Notes: generated from the sequence alone by a model not told the origin. DNA of 64,000 nucleotides from Branchiostoma lanceolatum (GCF_035083965.1 NC_089724.1:29997435-30061434); one strand, 5' to 3'. Numbered from the stretch's first letter, positions 11,201 to 22,999 are shown. Made by a program: numbers and translations.

Positions 11201-14200
11201 TTGGCAGGATGATCCTGTCAACAGTGGGGAAATTTGCACACTGTTGACATAGCATATAATCATTTAAAAAAAATGTTTGGTCTTACTATAAGTTGTAATC
11301 AAACGTTACGGTTTTATGCATCAAAACCACAAACTTAAGAGTACAGCATGTTTGTCAAATTGAAAGTTCTTGCATTGCTCATGGTAGGAGACAACCAAAC
11401 TACCAGGTACTAGATTGGGTATGAGAAGCATTTGGGATAATGGCCAAATGATAAAAATATGAATTACATTCTGACATATTAATATATTATTACTTGTGAC
11501 AAGGGCAAATCTGGTACAAGAACGGCCTGCTAATACTACTTGTGAAAGCTCTTGGTCGCTGGCATCTTATTTACACCTTTCAACTCAAATTTTGAGTTGG
11601 TAAACAAAATGAGTAATACAAATTTATTCAGATATCTGACCTTCCTCTAGTTGGATGTCCTTGGGTTTCCAGTTCCAGTAGTCATGTTTAGGCTTAACTG
11701 TTGTCACCTTTACCATCTCTACGCCTTCCAGCAACTGTTGGTACGTAAAACAAAATTACAAGATTAATCACAAAAGTAATATGAAGTCGCTGCATAAATC
11801 ATACAAATTGGGTCCTCATTAGCATAACTCCAATATGACATCCATAGAATGTACTGTAAGTGTAACTTAGTGTAAGGGAAATTTGAAGCTGCTGCAAAAA
11901 CTATGGAAATCCATGATGCATTCTGTTGCAGAGGTGGAGTCCAGGGAGGGCAGCAAATGGCCACTCCAAGATCGCTATCAACCACTCAAAAATCACAACC
12001 ATAGGACATCTAGAACTTGAACTCAAAAACTTTGAAGTCCTGCTGCAGTACTGTAGGTGTTCACTAGGAGGCTCATCATCGAACTTGACCTTTGTTTTCC
12101 AGACCCCCTCCAACCCATTAAATTCTATCACAATCCACCCAATGCCTCTTGAGTTATTCTGTTCACAAACCAACAAACACATAAGGTCCACTGCAGTGCT
12201 ATAGGGACCCGCCAGAAGGCCCACTCTCGAACTTGTTTTCCCAACCCCTACCAACCTACTAGTACTCATGTCAAGTTTGATTACTGATTGGCATAAACGG
12301 AACTGGCCATGACGCATGACTTCGGCATTGCCCCATACTGATGAAGCACATATTTCATTGTTAAATGCATTTGGGGTATTGGGTATGACTTGCAGGAATT
12401 GAATATTTCATGCCTCACCTCTTCCATCTGATCTGGATTGAGACATTCCCCATCATCATCAAACATGGCATCCCAGCTGTCTTCACCTGCGTCCACGTCG
12501 CTGGCCACGCCCAGCTGTCCATCCTCCTGCTCTTCTGTTATGACATCATCTTCTTTACCAAGGTCCCTCCCCTGAAGGTCCATTTCAGCATCCCAAAATT
12601 GCTCACTGTTATCCTCATCATCATTTTCATTACTGGAGTTTCTCAGACAACTGCTGTTTTTCAATGTTGTTTGTTCTGGAGAATTTGTCTCTTTGGTTTG
12701 TTCAGAATTCTGTTTGTCTGTGAGAACAATGCACTCCCCAGTCTTTAAGCTAGAAGCTATGTCTTCTGGGTTGAGCGTTTCGCTGACAACTGTCATATCT
12801 ACAACTTCAGTGGATGATGTAGCATTTCTGGTATCACAAGGAATATTTGCAACATTTGGAGTTTTGTCTCCAGCCAAATGTGTTTCATGTGTGGACGTCA
12901 CTGTTAGTGTCTGTCCTGCTTCCAGCTCTGCATCAATTCCTTTTGTTACAGTTGGAACATTGTCAGTCTCATCAGAGTGTATAGTCACTCTGGACTGATC
13001 ATCTACGTACTCAGTGTTTTCATTGCTAGACATGTTCATAGTCTCTGTGAATTTAGATACTTCATTACACAATTCTATCTTTCCTGAATTGACCTGAACA
13101 GACATGTCAACCTCTGTAAACCCAGAAGAGGCTTTGTTGTGTACATCAAAACTAGAGGAACTCTGACTAGAACATTCAATATCTGGGACAATGGTCGAGG
13201 TAACACCTTCAGCACATTCAGTATAACCAGTAACACCCTCTTGTCCTACAGTCTCGGAATCTTCAGTAACTAGCAGTTCTTCTCCATCTGACAGAGGTCT
13301 AGGAAGAAAAAGTGAGTGCACATCATCTTGTACATTTGACACTTTAGCAACTTTCTCTGGGGTTTCCTTCAACTCTAACACCTGCACCAGGGACAAATCC
13401 TTTGCGCTTTGCACAGTTTCTGTTTCATCTGAGGCTACTGCTATCGGTCCTCCTTCTGTTGCCATTACGATCTCAAGTGTTTTTTTCTTGATGTTTTCTC
13501 TCTCTTTTCCATCGACTTGTCTGTCACTCCCGTGTGAAGTAGGTTCTAGATGAGCTTTTTCTTTTGTTCCCTTCTGCCTTAGTCCATCATCTTTCTTACA
13601 TGCACCTCTATCATTGCCTTGCCTATGCTCCTTAGATGATCGGTGTTTCTTTGACCCTGTTGGTACGCTTTCTCTGTGACTCTTGTGCAATTTTTCTTGT
13701 CTTACAAGTTTTTCAGTTGGCTTTTCAAACTCCTCTATACCTTTACTTGGCTGCCTTGACTTCTTGTCCTTTACTTCTGATGATTGCCTTGCTCTTTCTG
13801 ATTGGCTAGGTTCAGCAGAACATGTCACTGAGGGAGCGATAGTGTCTTCTTGTTTTTTCAGCCTGTTTCTCATGGGGCGTGGCACGTACATCTGTACCTC
13901 TGGTTTCCTTGTTCGTCTAGACATGTAAAAAAGAAAAAAAAGTTAACAAAACCACCAAAGACCAACACTGACAGTGACAGTCATTATGATCAAATTACAC
14001 GCAAAAAAAACAAGTCAGTCTGAATGAACCACAAGACTATGAAATGTAAATGAAATTTTTATCAAGAGTAAGTGGTTGCTAAGCTTTTATACACATGCAT
14101 GTATTCACAATTTTGCAGAACACTAGCTCGACTTAGTAAGTCTATTGTGTTAAGTTCCAGGGCTCCAGACTAACTTTTAGGTCTAGGAGCACTGTGCCCC

Positions 14201-17200
14201 TAACCCAAAAAAGTTAGGGGCACCAGCAAAAATCTAGGAGCACCACTACAAAAAGTTGGAAGAACAAGAAAAGTCTTGGCCATACCAAGTAATACTCCTA
14301 TCAATCAATGTTAACAACCTGGAATAAAGTATTTGAATAGATCATAAAATATAAAGCCTACATTGATGGTGCAGAACAACTGGCAATGTGTGATATCTGT
14401 GTTGAGGGATTTTAGAAAAATTGGGCATAGGTTCCCCGGCTGGCCCCTATCCGGGGGCCACGGTGCCTCAAGTTCAACAAGTTGAAAAATACACAATGGT
14501 ATTTTCTTACTTGGAACAAGGCAAGTAATGATTCACATATCCTTGAATGATAAATAAAGAGATAACTCTGTTACTTAGCTATTTGTTTCATGACCAACAC
14601 AAATTAAGTCCCATTCCATGATTTTAAACTTCACTGCTGGCATTAAGTTCAACCCTAAAAACATTTTTACTGGCATTTTTTTTTCACCCCCACCCTCTGT
14701 CTACAAACAATCAAAAATGCTTTAATATTCTAACGTTGAAATTCTTGCTCAATAGTATCAAAATTGATCTGTTTGTGCCAGCCCAGTCAAATATCTAGTC
14801 CAAATTTCGCGCGTCAGGACCGCGCGGCGCGACCATCCAATCACAGGGCCACCTCCATCGGGAAAAGGAGCGCCGCCTCGCCGGTGTGCATGATATAAAC
14901 ATGTCGATCACATCAAAACGTAGCCCTGTTTCTTGCCGTCATTTTGACACCAAGAACAAGAAAAATTAAGGTGGTAATTTTTATCATCAAAGAGTTCGTT
15001 ACAATCAAATTTTAATGCTCAAAAAATTAATTTTCCCTTTGTTCCAGGTACCAATTTAAATCTCGTAATCGGCTCATTCTGCTGCGGTCTAAGACGCAGG
15101 CGGAAGTGACATTGGCCATGTTTTGAATCACGGCCGCGCGCGCTACGCCGCGCCGTTTTCATCGGTAAATTTCTGGCGTTTGAAACATTTTACAAGATAA
15201 ACAAACACATCACGAGAAAGAGAAAGTTTTATTCTTTATTTTCATGGGTGACTTTGCCTGTAGAAACGAATAGTTTTTGTATCGCGGGTGTGGGAAGATG
15301 GTAGAAAATTTACCGATCGCCATGCGGTAGTTAGCCGATTTTCGCGGTAGCGTCGTTGGAATACCTACTTGGAACGGACATTTTTTGTACCGCGGGTGTG
15401 GGAACAAGATGGAAAATTCACCGGCGATTTTCGCGGTAGCTTTTGAATACCTAATGTTTATTTTTCAGCTTACCGCTTAGTTCTGCACCTATTATCTAGG
15501 TGCAGGTCTTAATTTTTTATAGTCGCACCATGCGACCGTGATTTTAAATCTAGTCGCATTCTCAAAAAACTGGTCGCATACATATTGTGTGCGAGTCGCA
15601 CTCACGAGCGCTGAGTTCGTATGTCTACACAAGTTAACAAAGGCCACGGGCAGTCTGAAACAATTCTGATTTCATGCCCCATGGGAAGACTGCAGGAGAA
15701 TGTAATCAACAGAGGACAGCAGAATAGTTCCAAGAACCAAGAAATCCAATTGGTGCTAGATTTTGTACCTAACTTAAACGTTCCCAGCCATTTACCATGG
15801 AAGAACAATCTAAAACAGTAACACAATTCACTATGGGTTTATCGTCTTTTGTAACAGAAAAGTGCAATAAACAAACAACTTTTTTGTCAAACAGAAGAGC
15901 ATGCATTGCATATAGACCTTTATCAACAAAAGGATTGCTGTGGTAGTAGTTTGGGTTGTAGTTTGTTCACCTATCTCGAGTCCCAGCCCGGGGCGCCTCT
16001 CGTTCAGACCCAGCCCCAGCCGATGTTCTACAGGGCACGCTCTGTCTCCGGTCGTCCTCCCACTCTTGTGACCTTTGACCCCTATGCAAATCTTGTGCCA
16101 TTTTCTTCTCTTTGGATGGCCCTGATTCCTCTGGCATCTTCCTGCATTCCATGAAAAAAAGGGACGAGACCGTGAAATTTTAAGCCGCAAAAGAAACTTT
16201 TTTTATTGTATCCAGCAAACTGTAGTTCACAGCATGGTCTTAAAATTCAACCTTGGAAGATTAACCTTTAAAACAAAACGATATTTAAAGCAGTTACAGA
16301 ATTTTTGTCTGAGAAGGCTGTCAATGACACTGATGATGATACAGAAGGACGTGTGAAGCTCCATACCTGATAGACTGGGAACAGACCACAGTTCTGCGCC
16401 CCTCCCCCTGTCCTACAGAGAAGCTGGCAAGGGATGAGAAGTCCTCGATTGTCTTGTGAATCAGGAAACGGTAGAACTTGTTAACTGCTGGGAACACCAA
16501 CACTCTGTATTGGGATGGGAATGATATCAAAATACGTTAGATGGCAAATATTCAGCAAAGAAGCTACTTCAGGGATATTTCTTGACCCAGTATTTCTCGT
16601 TGTGCTCTTTATTTTTAACAAACTTTTGGTATTGTATAGCAAAGGTAGTACGCGGACACTACACGCAAAAATCGCTATTGTTGACAAAATGTTAAATGGG
16701 GAAACAGAAATAAAAGGTTACTTTTGCAACAAAAATGCAGACACTACGCACTCAGTCTATGTTTTCGCGTTCTGAGAACTTTTAAGTTTTATACCAGGTT
16801 TACGTTGGGACTGAAGGATCAGGTTCTCCCATTTGAATAAACTCATTCCTGTTCTTGCATCTTATTATTCTAAACGATAAAAAGTTTATTGCAAATTCAT
16901 GCCCGTAGGATAATTGCATGTTGACAACAATGACGAAGCACAAACATAAAGTGAAACATATGGCATACATGTGATACAAGATTAAACTATTTTGCTAGTC
17001 TACAATAAGTTTCTATATCTACGGTAATACTGCAGGGTTTGACTTCTTCTTTGAAAGCAGTGGAAAATAAAAAGTCCGGGGCCCCACACTTTCGATGATG
17101 AGTGGGTCAGTGGGTGGGTTAGATGATTTCCAAAGGAATATGAGTTTCTGTGTATTTCTTAATCTAGAAAAGTTTTTAGAGATTTCAGATACTTTCGTGA

Positions 17201-17910
17201 ATTCTTTCGGCTTCAAATTTCAACTTTAAATACCCCCAGATGACCCCCCGGGGTGCAAAGTAGGGGGGAGGAGGTGTCAGGCAGGCCTCCAGCCTGGCAC
17301 GGTAAGACTCAACGGTGTCACAACCGTGTGCCCACATAGACTCTGAACATTTATTTCATATTGCTGTTAAGAAACAGAACTTACAGGCAACAGCCGCTTT
17401 CTGTGATGTCAATAGTCATAGTCATAGTCAAATCGTAAATCATTTTTACATGTGAATCTTAGTTTTCTTTCATCTTTCAACAAGTTATGAAGGAATGTTT
17501 GAAAATACATGTCATCTAGTCGTCTTCTTAACAATGCACATGTCGGTCTACTGTCTATATCAGGGTTGTCGGTGTTCCAAATCTTGTCCAAATGAATGAT
17601 TAGCAACAATTTGCCAAGTAAATGTTACTTCCTAAAACATGTTGGATCCAGTTTTTTCTACGATTATTTCACAAGATAGAAGTGTCGGATGAATTATATA
17701 ATGTTCCACGTCGTCACATAAAACCGCTACCAAAAACACAACCTTTGCAATTAGCCAGAAACTTGATTAAATACCTGCTGTCTAGATCTCCATGCTGGAG
17801 AAAGATCTCCAAGTCTTCTGTGACGAGGTCTACAAACTGCGCATCTTGTCCCGTCAGATATCGGTCGCCCAAGAACACAGCCAGCTTGATCTCACGCCGA
17901 CAAACTTGGC
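8240..17910 (-). CDS. R3HCC1L: R3H and coiled-coil domain protein, R3HCC1/R3HCC1L co-orthologue
   Basis: Ten exons are read on the minus strand: about 17910-17775 (5' limit uncertain, no ATG found), 16504-16367, 16141-15971, 13916-12419, 11734-11641, 11124-11043, 10817-10747, 9977-9882, 9010-8870 and 8292-8240 (stop TAG). All junction phases agree. The first two give LAVFLGDRYLTG..VLVFPAVNKFYRFLIHKTIE..FSVGQGEGRRTVV, the R3H nucleic-acid-binding domain as in human R3HCC1. The 1.5 kb exon begins near the conserved MYVPRPMRNR, is acidic and low-complexity, and ends with SWDAMFDDDGECLNP. The last exons give an RRM-like block (HVVELSDFPAEFKTPDLV, FNIKWVDDTHALAVFS, LRVKPMSEAT), then ARRLVSGALGVR and a charged helix ending QRESAWEGR, matching human R3HCC1L. 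The molecular role is poorly known. Donor GTTGAT at 8869 is weak. The ATG at 13924 is not the start, because a spliced reading continues upstream. Confidence 0.9.
8590..8840 (-). repeat. Copy 2 of abundant dispersed repeat family
   Basis: AGCTGCTAGGGGGCCCAAACC, then CACTTACTCTCTGTC, then GAGTTATGCTGTCCAC follow the family order on the opposite strand to copy 1. It lies in the last R3HCC1 intron, just 3' of the exon ending at 8870. Limits are approximate. Confidence 0.6.
10440..10660. repeat. Dispersed repeat, partner of 63525-63750
   Basis: Words shared in the same order with 63525-63750 include GATGTTCA..CATCAGAAGGGTGT and GTCATTGGTG.CACAAGCA. It lies in an R3HCC1 intron. No coding potential or termini were found. 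Confidence 0.45.
11930..12280 (-). repeat. Copy 3 of abundant dispersed repeat family
   Basis: It has family words such as CTGCTGCAGTACTGTAGG, CAACCCATTAAATTC-type and GAGTTATTCTGTTCAC, plus a second partial unit (CCCGCCAGAAGGCCCA). It lies in the R3HCC1 intron between exons 12419 and 11734. Confidence 0.55.
13917..15970. other. R3HCC1 intron 3, mobile-element rich
   Basis: A hAT-like left terminus CAGGGCTCCAGAC is at about 14158. GC-rich patches lie at 14810-14880 and 15110-15170. An imperfect tandem duplication lies at 15273-15455, and GTCGCA-rich DNA at 15515-15605. No gene was recognised. Several short reading frames here are shadows. Confidence 0.4.
15273..15455. repeat. Imperfect tandem duplication, unit about 80-110 bases
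   Basis: Both units run TTTTTGTAYCGCGGGTGTGGGAA, a variable stretch, GATTTTCGCGGTAGC, then GAATACCTA. The second unit starts near 15381 and lacks part of the middle. It is likely part of a decayed mobile element within the R3HCC1 intron. Confidence 0.6.
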
Positions 17911-18311
17911 CTGACCTGGTCCATCTATATCGGCATCAGATGGCTGGGGCTAAAACGTGAAAATCGCTGATACAGACTGTGGTAACGTAGAGAAAATATA
18001 TCTCCCCTAGCTCTACTATCTTAGTAAGGCGACATCTTGACTTGAGTTGTGTACTACGTCACTATAAAGCGGGTACATGGAATATTCCATTAGAAGATAG
18101 GGGACCGAGGTCACACGCTGCAGGAGGACAAATGCTGAGTTGATTTTTGAAACATTCTTGCAGTTCCAAGGTCTCAAAATACCATCTAAACTGTTGATCA
18201 TAGGACTTAAACTATGGACTTCATGTTGGATGCGACTTTCAGGCAGCTGGTATTTTGCCACAGTGCATCACAGACTTGAGCTGAATCACCAATGCGAGTG
18301 AAGAGTTCATC
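17911..18311. promoter_or_regulatory. Divergent promoter interval, R3HCC1 (minus) and MTG2 (plus)
   Basis: About 400 bases separate the first recognised R3HCC1 exon from the MTG2 ATG. The R3HCC1 start codon, and perhaps a short first exon, must lie here or further right on the minus strand but was not found. Regulatory role is inferred from layout. Confidence 0.35.
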
Positions 18312-19460
18312 ATGGCCATGTTGTGTAGAACAGGACTGGGCAGGAGACCGTCAGTCTTGGTCCAGGTGGCACTTCAGAGAACTTATGCCAGTAAGCAGAG
18401 CGAGAAAGGGAAAGCAAAGGCGTTTGTGGACTGGCGCCGTGTGCACGCTGAGGGAGGAAAGGGTGGGGATGGGTGCTCGGCATTCATCCGTGAGTTTGCG
18501 CGGCCGTTTGGTGGCCCCGGGGGTGGGGACGGCGGGAATGGTGGAAATATCGTCATCGAAGCTTACAAGAGGGTTAAGTCCTTAGCTAAGGTGAAGAGTA
18601 TCTACAAGGCCGAAAACGGAAGCCCAGGTGGTAATAATGGTTGCCATGGCAAGAACGCCTCCCATACAGTGATCCCAGTTCCTGTGGGAACGTGCATCAA
18701 GGGAAATGGCGATGTTATAGTAGACTTGGAGAAGGATGGAGATGCGGTGGTCGTAGCTCATGGGGGACTGGGGGGTAAAGGCAACCAGTTCTTCTTATCC
18801 AATGAGGATAAATCTCCTACGTTGGCGACACCTGGTGAGCCAGGAGAGACATGTGTGCTTGACCTGGAGCTCAGGACCATCGCACATGCAGGGCTGGTAG
18901 GCTTTCCCAATGCCGGGAAGTCGACCCTGCTTCGAGCAATCTCACGTGCTCAGCCAACTGTCGCAGCCTACCCCTTCACCACCCTCAAACCCCATGTAGG
19001 GATCATCCAGTATGAAGATTTCGAGCAGGTAGCCGTGGCCGACATCCCGGGGCTCATACGCGGCGCACATCTCAACAAGGGCCTGGGCCAGTCGTTTCTA
19101 CGCCACATCGAGCGCTGTCGCTTTCTGCTCTTCGTTGTTGATCTGTCTATCACAGAACCGTGGACACAGCTGGACGACCTGAAGTACGAGTTAGAGATCT
19201 ACCAGTCCGGACTTTCTTCTCGGCCGCATGCTGTAGTTGCAAATAAGACGGATTTACCTGGAGCTTCAGAGAAACTGAAGCTTTTACAAAAACATGTGGA
19301 CATGCCGGTTCTACCTATTTCTGCCAAGGAAGGCTGGGATGTAGGCAGGGTGATAAGCCACATACGAGAGCTGTATGACAAGGATATGGCACGGGTAGCA
19401 AATCAACAAGGAGAAAAGCAAAATCATTCCCAGAAGAAAACTGTGATCCTGGAGTGGTGA
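18312..19460 (+). CDS. MTG2: Mitochondrial ribosome-associated GTPase 2 (Obg/CgtA family)
   Basis: This intronless 382 aa gene belongs to the Obg GTPases that mature the mitochondrial large ribosomal subunit. The first ~25 residues are basic with few acids (MAMLCRTGLGRRP..), consistent with a mitochondrial presequence. The Gly-rich Obg fold follows (about residues 37-185; GGKGGDG 48-54, FGGPGGGDGGNGG 66-78). The G domain has G1 GFPNAGKST (197-205), PFTT (221-224), G3 DIPG (244-247), G4 NKTD (311-314) and G5 SAK (337-339), all intact. Length is close to the human protein (406 aa). The stop is followed by AATAAA at 19538-19543. It diverges from R3HCC1 with a short gap, so a shared promoter is likely. 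A single exon amid multi-exon genes could reflect an old retrocopy or intron loss; it is fully open and looks functional. Confidence 0.95.
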   Translation: MAMLCRTGLGRRPSVLVQVALQRTYASKQSEKGKAKAFVDWRRVHAEGGKGGDGCSAFIREFARPFGGPGGGDGGNGGNIVIEAYKRVKSLAKVKSIYKAENGSPGGNNGCHGKNASHTVIPVPVGTCIKGNGDVIVDLEKDGDAVVVAHGGLGGKGNQFFLSNEDKSPTLATPGEPGETCVLDLELRTIAHAGLVGFPNAGKSTLLRAISRAQPTVAAYPFTTLKPHVGIIQYEDFEQVAVADIPGLIRGAHLNKGLGQSFLRHIERCRFLLFVVDLSITEPWTQLDDLKYELEIYQSGLSSRPHAVVANKTDLPGASEKLKLLQKHVDMPVLPISAKEGWDVGRVISHIRELYDKDMARVANQQGEKQNHSQKKTVILEW

Positions 19461-19537
19461 TATTTCAAATGTATACCTTTCACCAAGTTGACAAATCATT
19501 TTTTAGTCATAGACATAGACTACTTCATTCTAAATGC

Positions 19538-19543
19538 AATAAA
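19538..19543 (+). other. MTG2: MTG2 poly(A) signal AATAAA
   Basis: The canonical hexamer lies 78 bases past the MTG2 stop. A second AATAAA lies near 19882. Confidence 0.6.
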
Positions 19544-19559
19544 TGTGATGATGAAGAGG

Positions 19560-20320
19560 ACATGTGAGAGACCGAGTTTATCAACTTACTACAGTGTACG
19601 TGTATGATGTAGAACTGGAGTGAAATACTAGATGAAGTACTAAAAACTTATTTCAATTTTTAAGTACTGTCCAGCACCAGTCTTTGTCATGGAATGAGCA
19701 ATCCACTGCTTCTATGAAGCCCATATGGCTGGTCGAGCCAGTGCTCTGTGCAGGCCAGCCAACCTTCACCATGCCGTGACATGCCTGTGTGCTTATTTCT
19801 CCATATCCATGTTGCTTAATTGAGTATGACATTTACTTTTCATGTGCACTACACCTTTGTAATTTTGTGCCATGCAGATATGAAATAAATTATCTTATTG
19901 GAAAAAATGGTGCAAGCACAACCACTGTAGACACAACATGGGCAACAGTTGGGCAATGCCTGATATCCCATGTGCCATGTTTTGGCAACGTTTGAGTGAC
20001 GTGTACATGTACAGTATCAATAACACAATATTCTCGTTTGCAGTGTTTGTTGCATTTTTTCTTCAACTTTATTTGAAGATTATCAATCCCATTATATAAT
20101 AGTACATCCAAACATATCCAAGGTATAAAGGCAGGCTATAGATTGATTAAAGAAAATTCAACTTTGGAAAGAAAATATGGAAGAGTAGAATGTTGGAATA
20201 TGATAACCATAAAGGGGGTTCTTCTAATTTGATTCTATAGTTTTCTATTCTACTTCAATTGCTTTTGCATTTTGGTGCATGATCACAAAAAGTTCTGTGC
20301 CAGGATATGTATTTTCCGCA
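19560..20320. other. Intergenic DNA right of MTG2
   Basis: AT-rich sequence. No gene, RNA or clear repeat was recognised before the MITE relic that begins near 20320. Confidence 0.4.
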
Positions 20321-21044
20321 ACAGGTGTAATTTCCGGTAACGGAAATTACAACAGTAAACTTTGGCTTTTCCTTCAAAACGATGTCTATTTTTGGGTTAC
20401 ATCGTTTATCAGTAGAAGGACATATGTATGGGCATTTAGAAAATGGGCAGTGTTCCTACATCAGGCCTTGTTAAAAACACAGAGAGCATCAAACGATGGG
20501 AACGGAAGTTACATTCATAACTGTAATGTCTTTTGTTCGGGGAGGTGGTTCACGACTGATAGCAAACACATAAAGTCGTCATAAAAACAACAGTTTGGAA
20601 TCTTATATGTGGCTTATCTTAATGTCAGGAACGTCTTGCTTCAAACGGTTACGGAACTTACCGTATTGGGCGACAGGCATAAACCACCTTGCACAACGTA
20701 CAAGAACAGTGACAGGACCGATCTGACGTGATTTGTCGTAGGGCCTTGGTAGCTGGATTCATCAATTAACCGGTCATTCTCTGAACTGAATTGTTACGTT
20801 CTCGGCTGATTTTCAAATTTTGCATGTCTCCGCAGGCGACAGCCGTTTTTTATGACTCTTTAGGCCACCTATTGCCATAACTTCTTCTGAGTCAAAACCC
20901 ATAAGTAATTTTGTGGTGCATTTTTCGTGAAACATGATACATGTTGTGGGAAAGTGAAGAATGCATCGATGGTGACCGTAATTTGGCTCATATCAAGTCG
21001 TAAAGGCTGGCCACACAATTTGTACATTCAAATGAGAACGAGCC
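20320..21044. mobile_element. MITE copy A, left end lost (partner of 50720-51350)
   Basis: It shares ordered blocks with the copy at 50720-51350: ACAGTAAACTTTGGCTTTT, GCGACAGGCATAAACCACCT, CAAGAACAGTGACAGGA, CTGAACTGAATTGTTA, GCAGGCGACAGCCG and the right end AATGAGAACGAGCC. The left terminal repeat present in copy B was not found here, so this copy is truncated or more decayed. Confidence 0.7.
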
Positions 21045-21570
21045 AGTAGTAAATCTGGAAACAACTGTAGGGACTATCTGAGTAAATGAATGCCTCCAGT
21101 GCGCGAAGTAGTAGGAGTTTACGTGGGATACTAATGCGTCATCTGAACTGATGCGGGAAGAGGCCCTTTCAGCACAAAGGACAGGAACCTTTTCTGTATG
21201 ACCTTTTAAACGTGTCTGATTACTGTAACTACATTTTATAAGGCTTGACGTGAGAAAACGCATGCAGCCAATATGTTGGAATATCTAACACGTCACCTCT
21301 TGTCACAATGAAATCCAGTTAAGTTGAGTATCATAATGGACCGTATGATCCAGTGCTGTCTGAGGCTTTGGTATAATGTGAAATGTGCAAACCGTTCACA
21401 ACGTCTTGTATTCAGCTGGCGACAACAACAGGACTAAGATATCTGTTAGGGAAAAACACAGTCCGTAACGACAGAAAGCGAAGACGTCACGCCCAAATTC
21501 TGGCATGACGAACAATCACGAGGTGAGTTCTACTGCCTCTCTCAGCCAGAAAGGAGGGTCTGCATGCCAT

Positions 21571-21745
21571 TTTTCGTTAAGCGTTACGAGCGATTTTAAT
21601 TCACCGTTAATCGTTACCGGCCGCCCTGAATTTACCGTTAAGCGTTATCGGTATATTAATCGTGAAGCGTTACTGGTCGTTTTAATTCCTCGTTAAGTGT
21701 TATTTGTCATCCTGAATTCAACGTTAAGCGTTATTGAGTAATTCC
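21571..21745. repeat. Tandem array of about 36-base units with GTTAAGCGTTA core
   Basis: About five degenerate units carry TTACCGTTAAGCGTTA followed by a CCTGAAT-type spacer (YGGCC GCCCTGAATT). Unit variants include AATTCCTCGTTAAGTGTTA. A second block of the same unit lies at 22543-22630. Both blocks are in the same orientation and may bracket one element. Confidence 0.65.
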
Positions 21746-21759
21746 TCGTTACGCAGGAA

Positions 21760-22540
21760 AAAGCATTTCAGTGGGTCAAGATTTCAAAATTTTCTCCAGG
21801 GAGCACACGGCTCTGGCGAAAATATGTCGGTAGGGCGCCCCTAGCCCCCCCCCCCCACACACACACACAATTTGAAGCTGAAACACTTCAGATCTATTTT
21901 TCACTCTACCAGCAAAGTTTTCTCCTCAAAATTCTGGAAATCATATATATGAGCGTTTCTCGGTTCAAAATTTTACAATTTTCCCCGATGCATGCCGGGC
22001 CTTCGTCGAAAAATATTGCTAGGAGGGCGTCGACCCCAAAACTCAAGCTGAAACTCGTCTGTATTTTTTCACAAACAGAGATATCATTAAACTTAACATA
22101 CATTACCAGTAATAATTGCCCGTCGAAATGCAAAAAATTTTAGCATTTCAGGGTGTCAAGGAGCATGTCGCAGCTCCGACGAGGTCTGGAGGGCGTGACG
22201 CCCCTCAAAAATCAAGCTGAAACTCTTCTGTATTTTTTTTTTCAAATAAAGATGTCATAAAACTTAGCTTACTCTTCAGCAAAATCCCCCCCTCAGAATG
22301 TAGGAAATAGCGTTTCAGAGGGTCAAGACATAAAAATTTTCGTCGAGCCTTCTGCGCTCTTCATCGTGATCATGAACATTTCGTCCCACCAATACGAAAT
22401 TTCCTGTCGCCGCCGAATTTAAAGGGTTCGGAGCACGCGTGCGAGAATGGCATACTAGTAGCGTAATAGGTCTCTTGCCATACGATCAGGACGACTAGTG
22501 GCAAAAAAAGTCGTCTTCAGGGGTATCTCATGTTCTAAAA
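21760..22540. repeat. Diverged internal repeat units, about 250 bases each
   Basis: AAGCTGAAACTCKTCTGTATTTTTT recurs at about 22046 and 22215 (with a related AAGCTGAAACACTTCAGATC at 21875), each followed by an AT-rich arm with CAGCAAA and then GGGTCAAGAC. This gives roughly three 170-200-base units between the two GTTAAGCG arrays. Confidence 0.5.
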
Positions 22541-22542
22541 AT

Positions 22543-22630
22543 GCTGAATTTACCGTTAAGCGTTATCGGCCGGCCTGAATTTACCGTTAAGCGTTATCGG
22601 CTGGCCTAAATTTACCGTTAAGCGTTACCA
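22543..22630. repeat. Second GTTAAGCGTTA array, three units
   Basis: Three units of TGAATTTACCGTTAAGCGTTA with CGGCCGGCC or CGGCTGGCC linkers, ending at a C-run near 22636. The units are better conserved than in the left block. Confidence 0.7.
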
Positions 22631-22911
22631 GGAACCCCCCCCCCCCCATGTAGACCCTCAACTATGTTACCCACTGCATTTAGCCTATGTTGGGCATGAA
22701 TATGCAATTATTAATAAGTTCATTGTCATTGTCAATATTCGCAAAGGCTTCTCTGACTGTGACGTTTGTTAATTTTGTAGGAGAGTGAAGCACAACAACA
22801 TGACGTCACAGTGACTGTGCCTGACGACAAGACGCAACCGGTGACCACAGCAGCAAAAGAAGGTCAAAATCCACTATGAGCGATTGTTGCATATTTACCT
22901 TCGTCAGTGTT

Positions 22912-22928
22912 CGTGTGTGTGTGTTTGT

Positions 22929-22971
<43 letters not shown>

Positions 22972-22999
22972 TGTGTGTGTGCGTGCGTGTGTGTGTGTG
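22912..22999. repeat. (GT)n microsatellite
   Basis: Nearly pure GT repeat with scattered TTT, TAT, AGT and GCGT interruptions, within the first intron of the acyltransferase relic. Confidence 0.9.

Noticed and set aside
12410..12998. Plus-strand frames opposite the large R3HCC1 exon
   Set aside because: They arise from the reverse of an acidic low-complexity coding exon and show no family features.
14158..14650. Possible hAT element: CAGGGCTCCAG preceded by TTAAGTTC, with TTAAGTTC again at about 14643
   Set aside because: The sequence before the second TTAAGTTC does not end in an inverted copy of the terminus, so the repeated 8-mer is probably chance.
15831..16190. Minus-strand frame of 119 codons over the R3HCC1 exon at 16141-15971
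   Set aside because: It is an out-of-frame shadow. The neighbouring frame joins both flanking exons in phase and makes the R3HCC1 reading.
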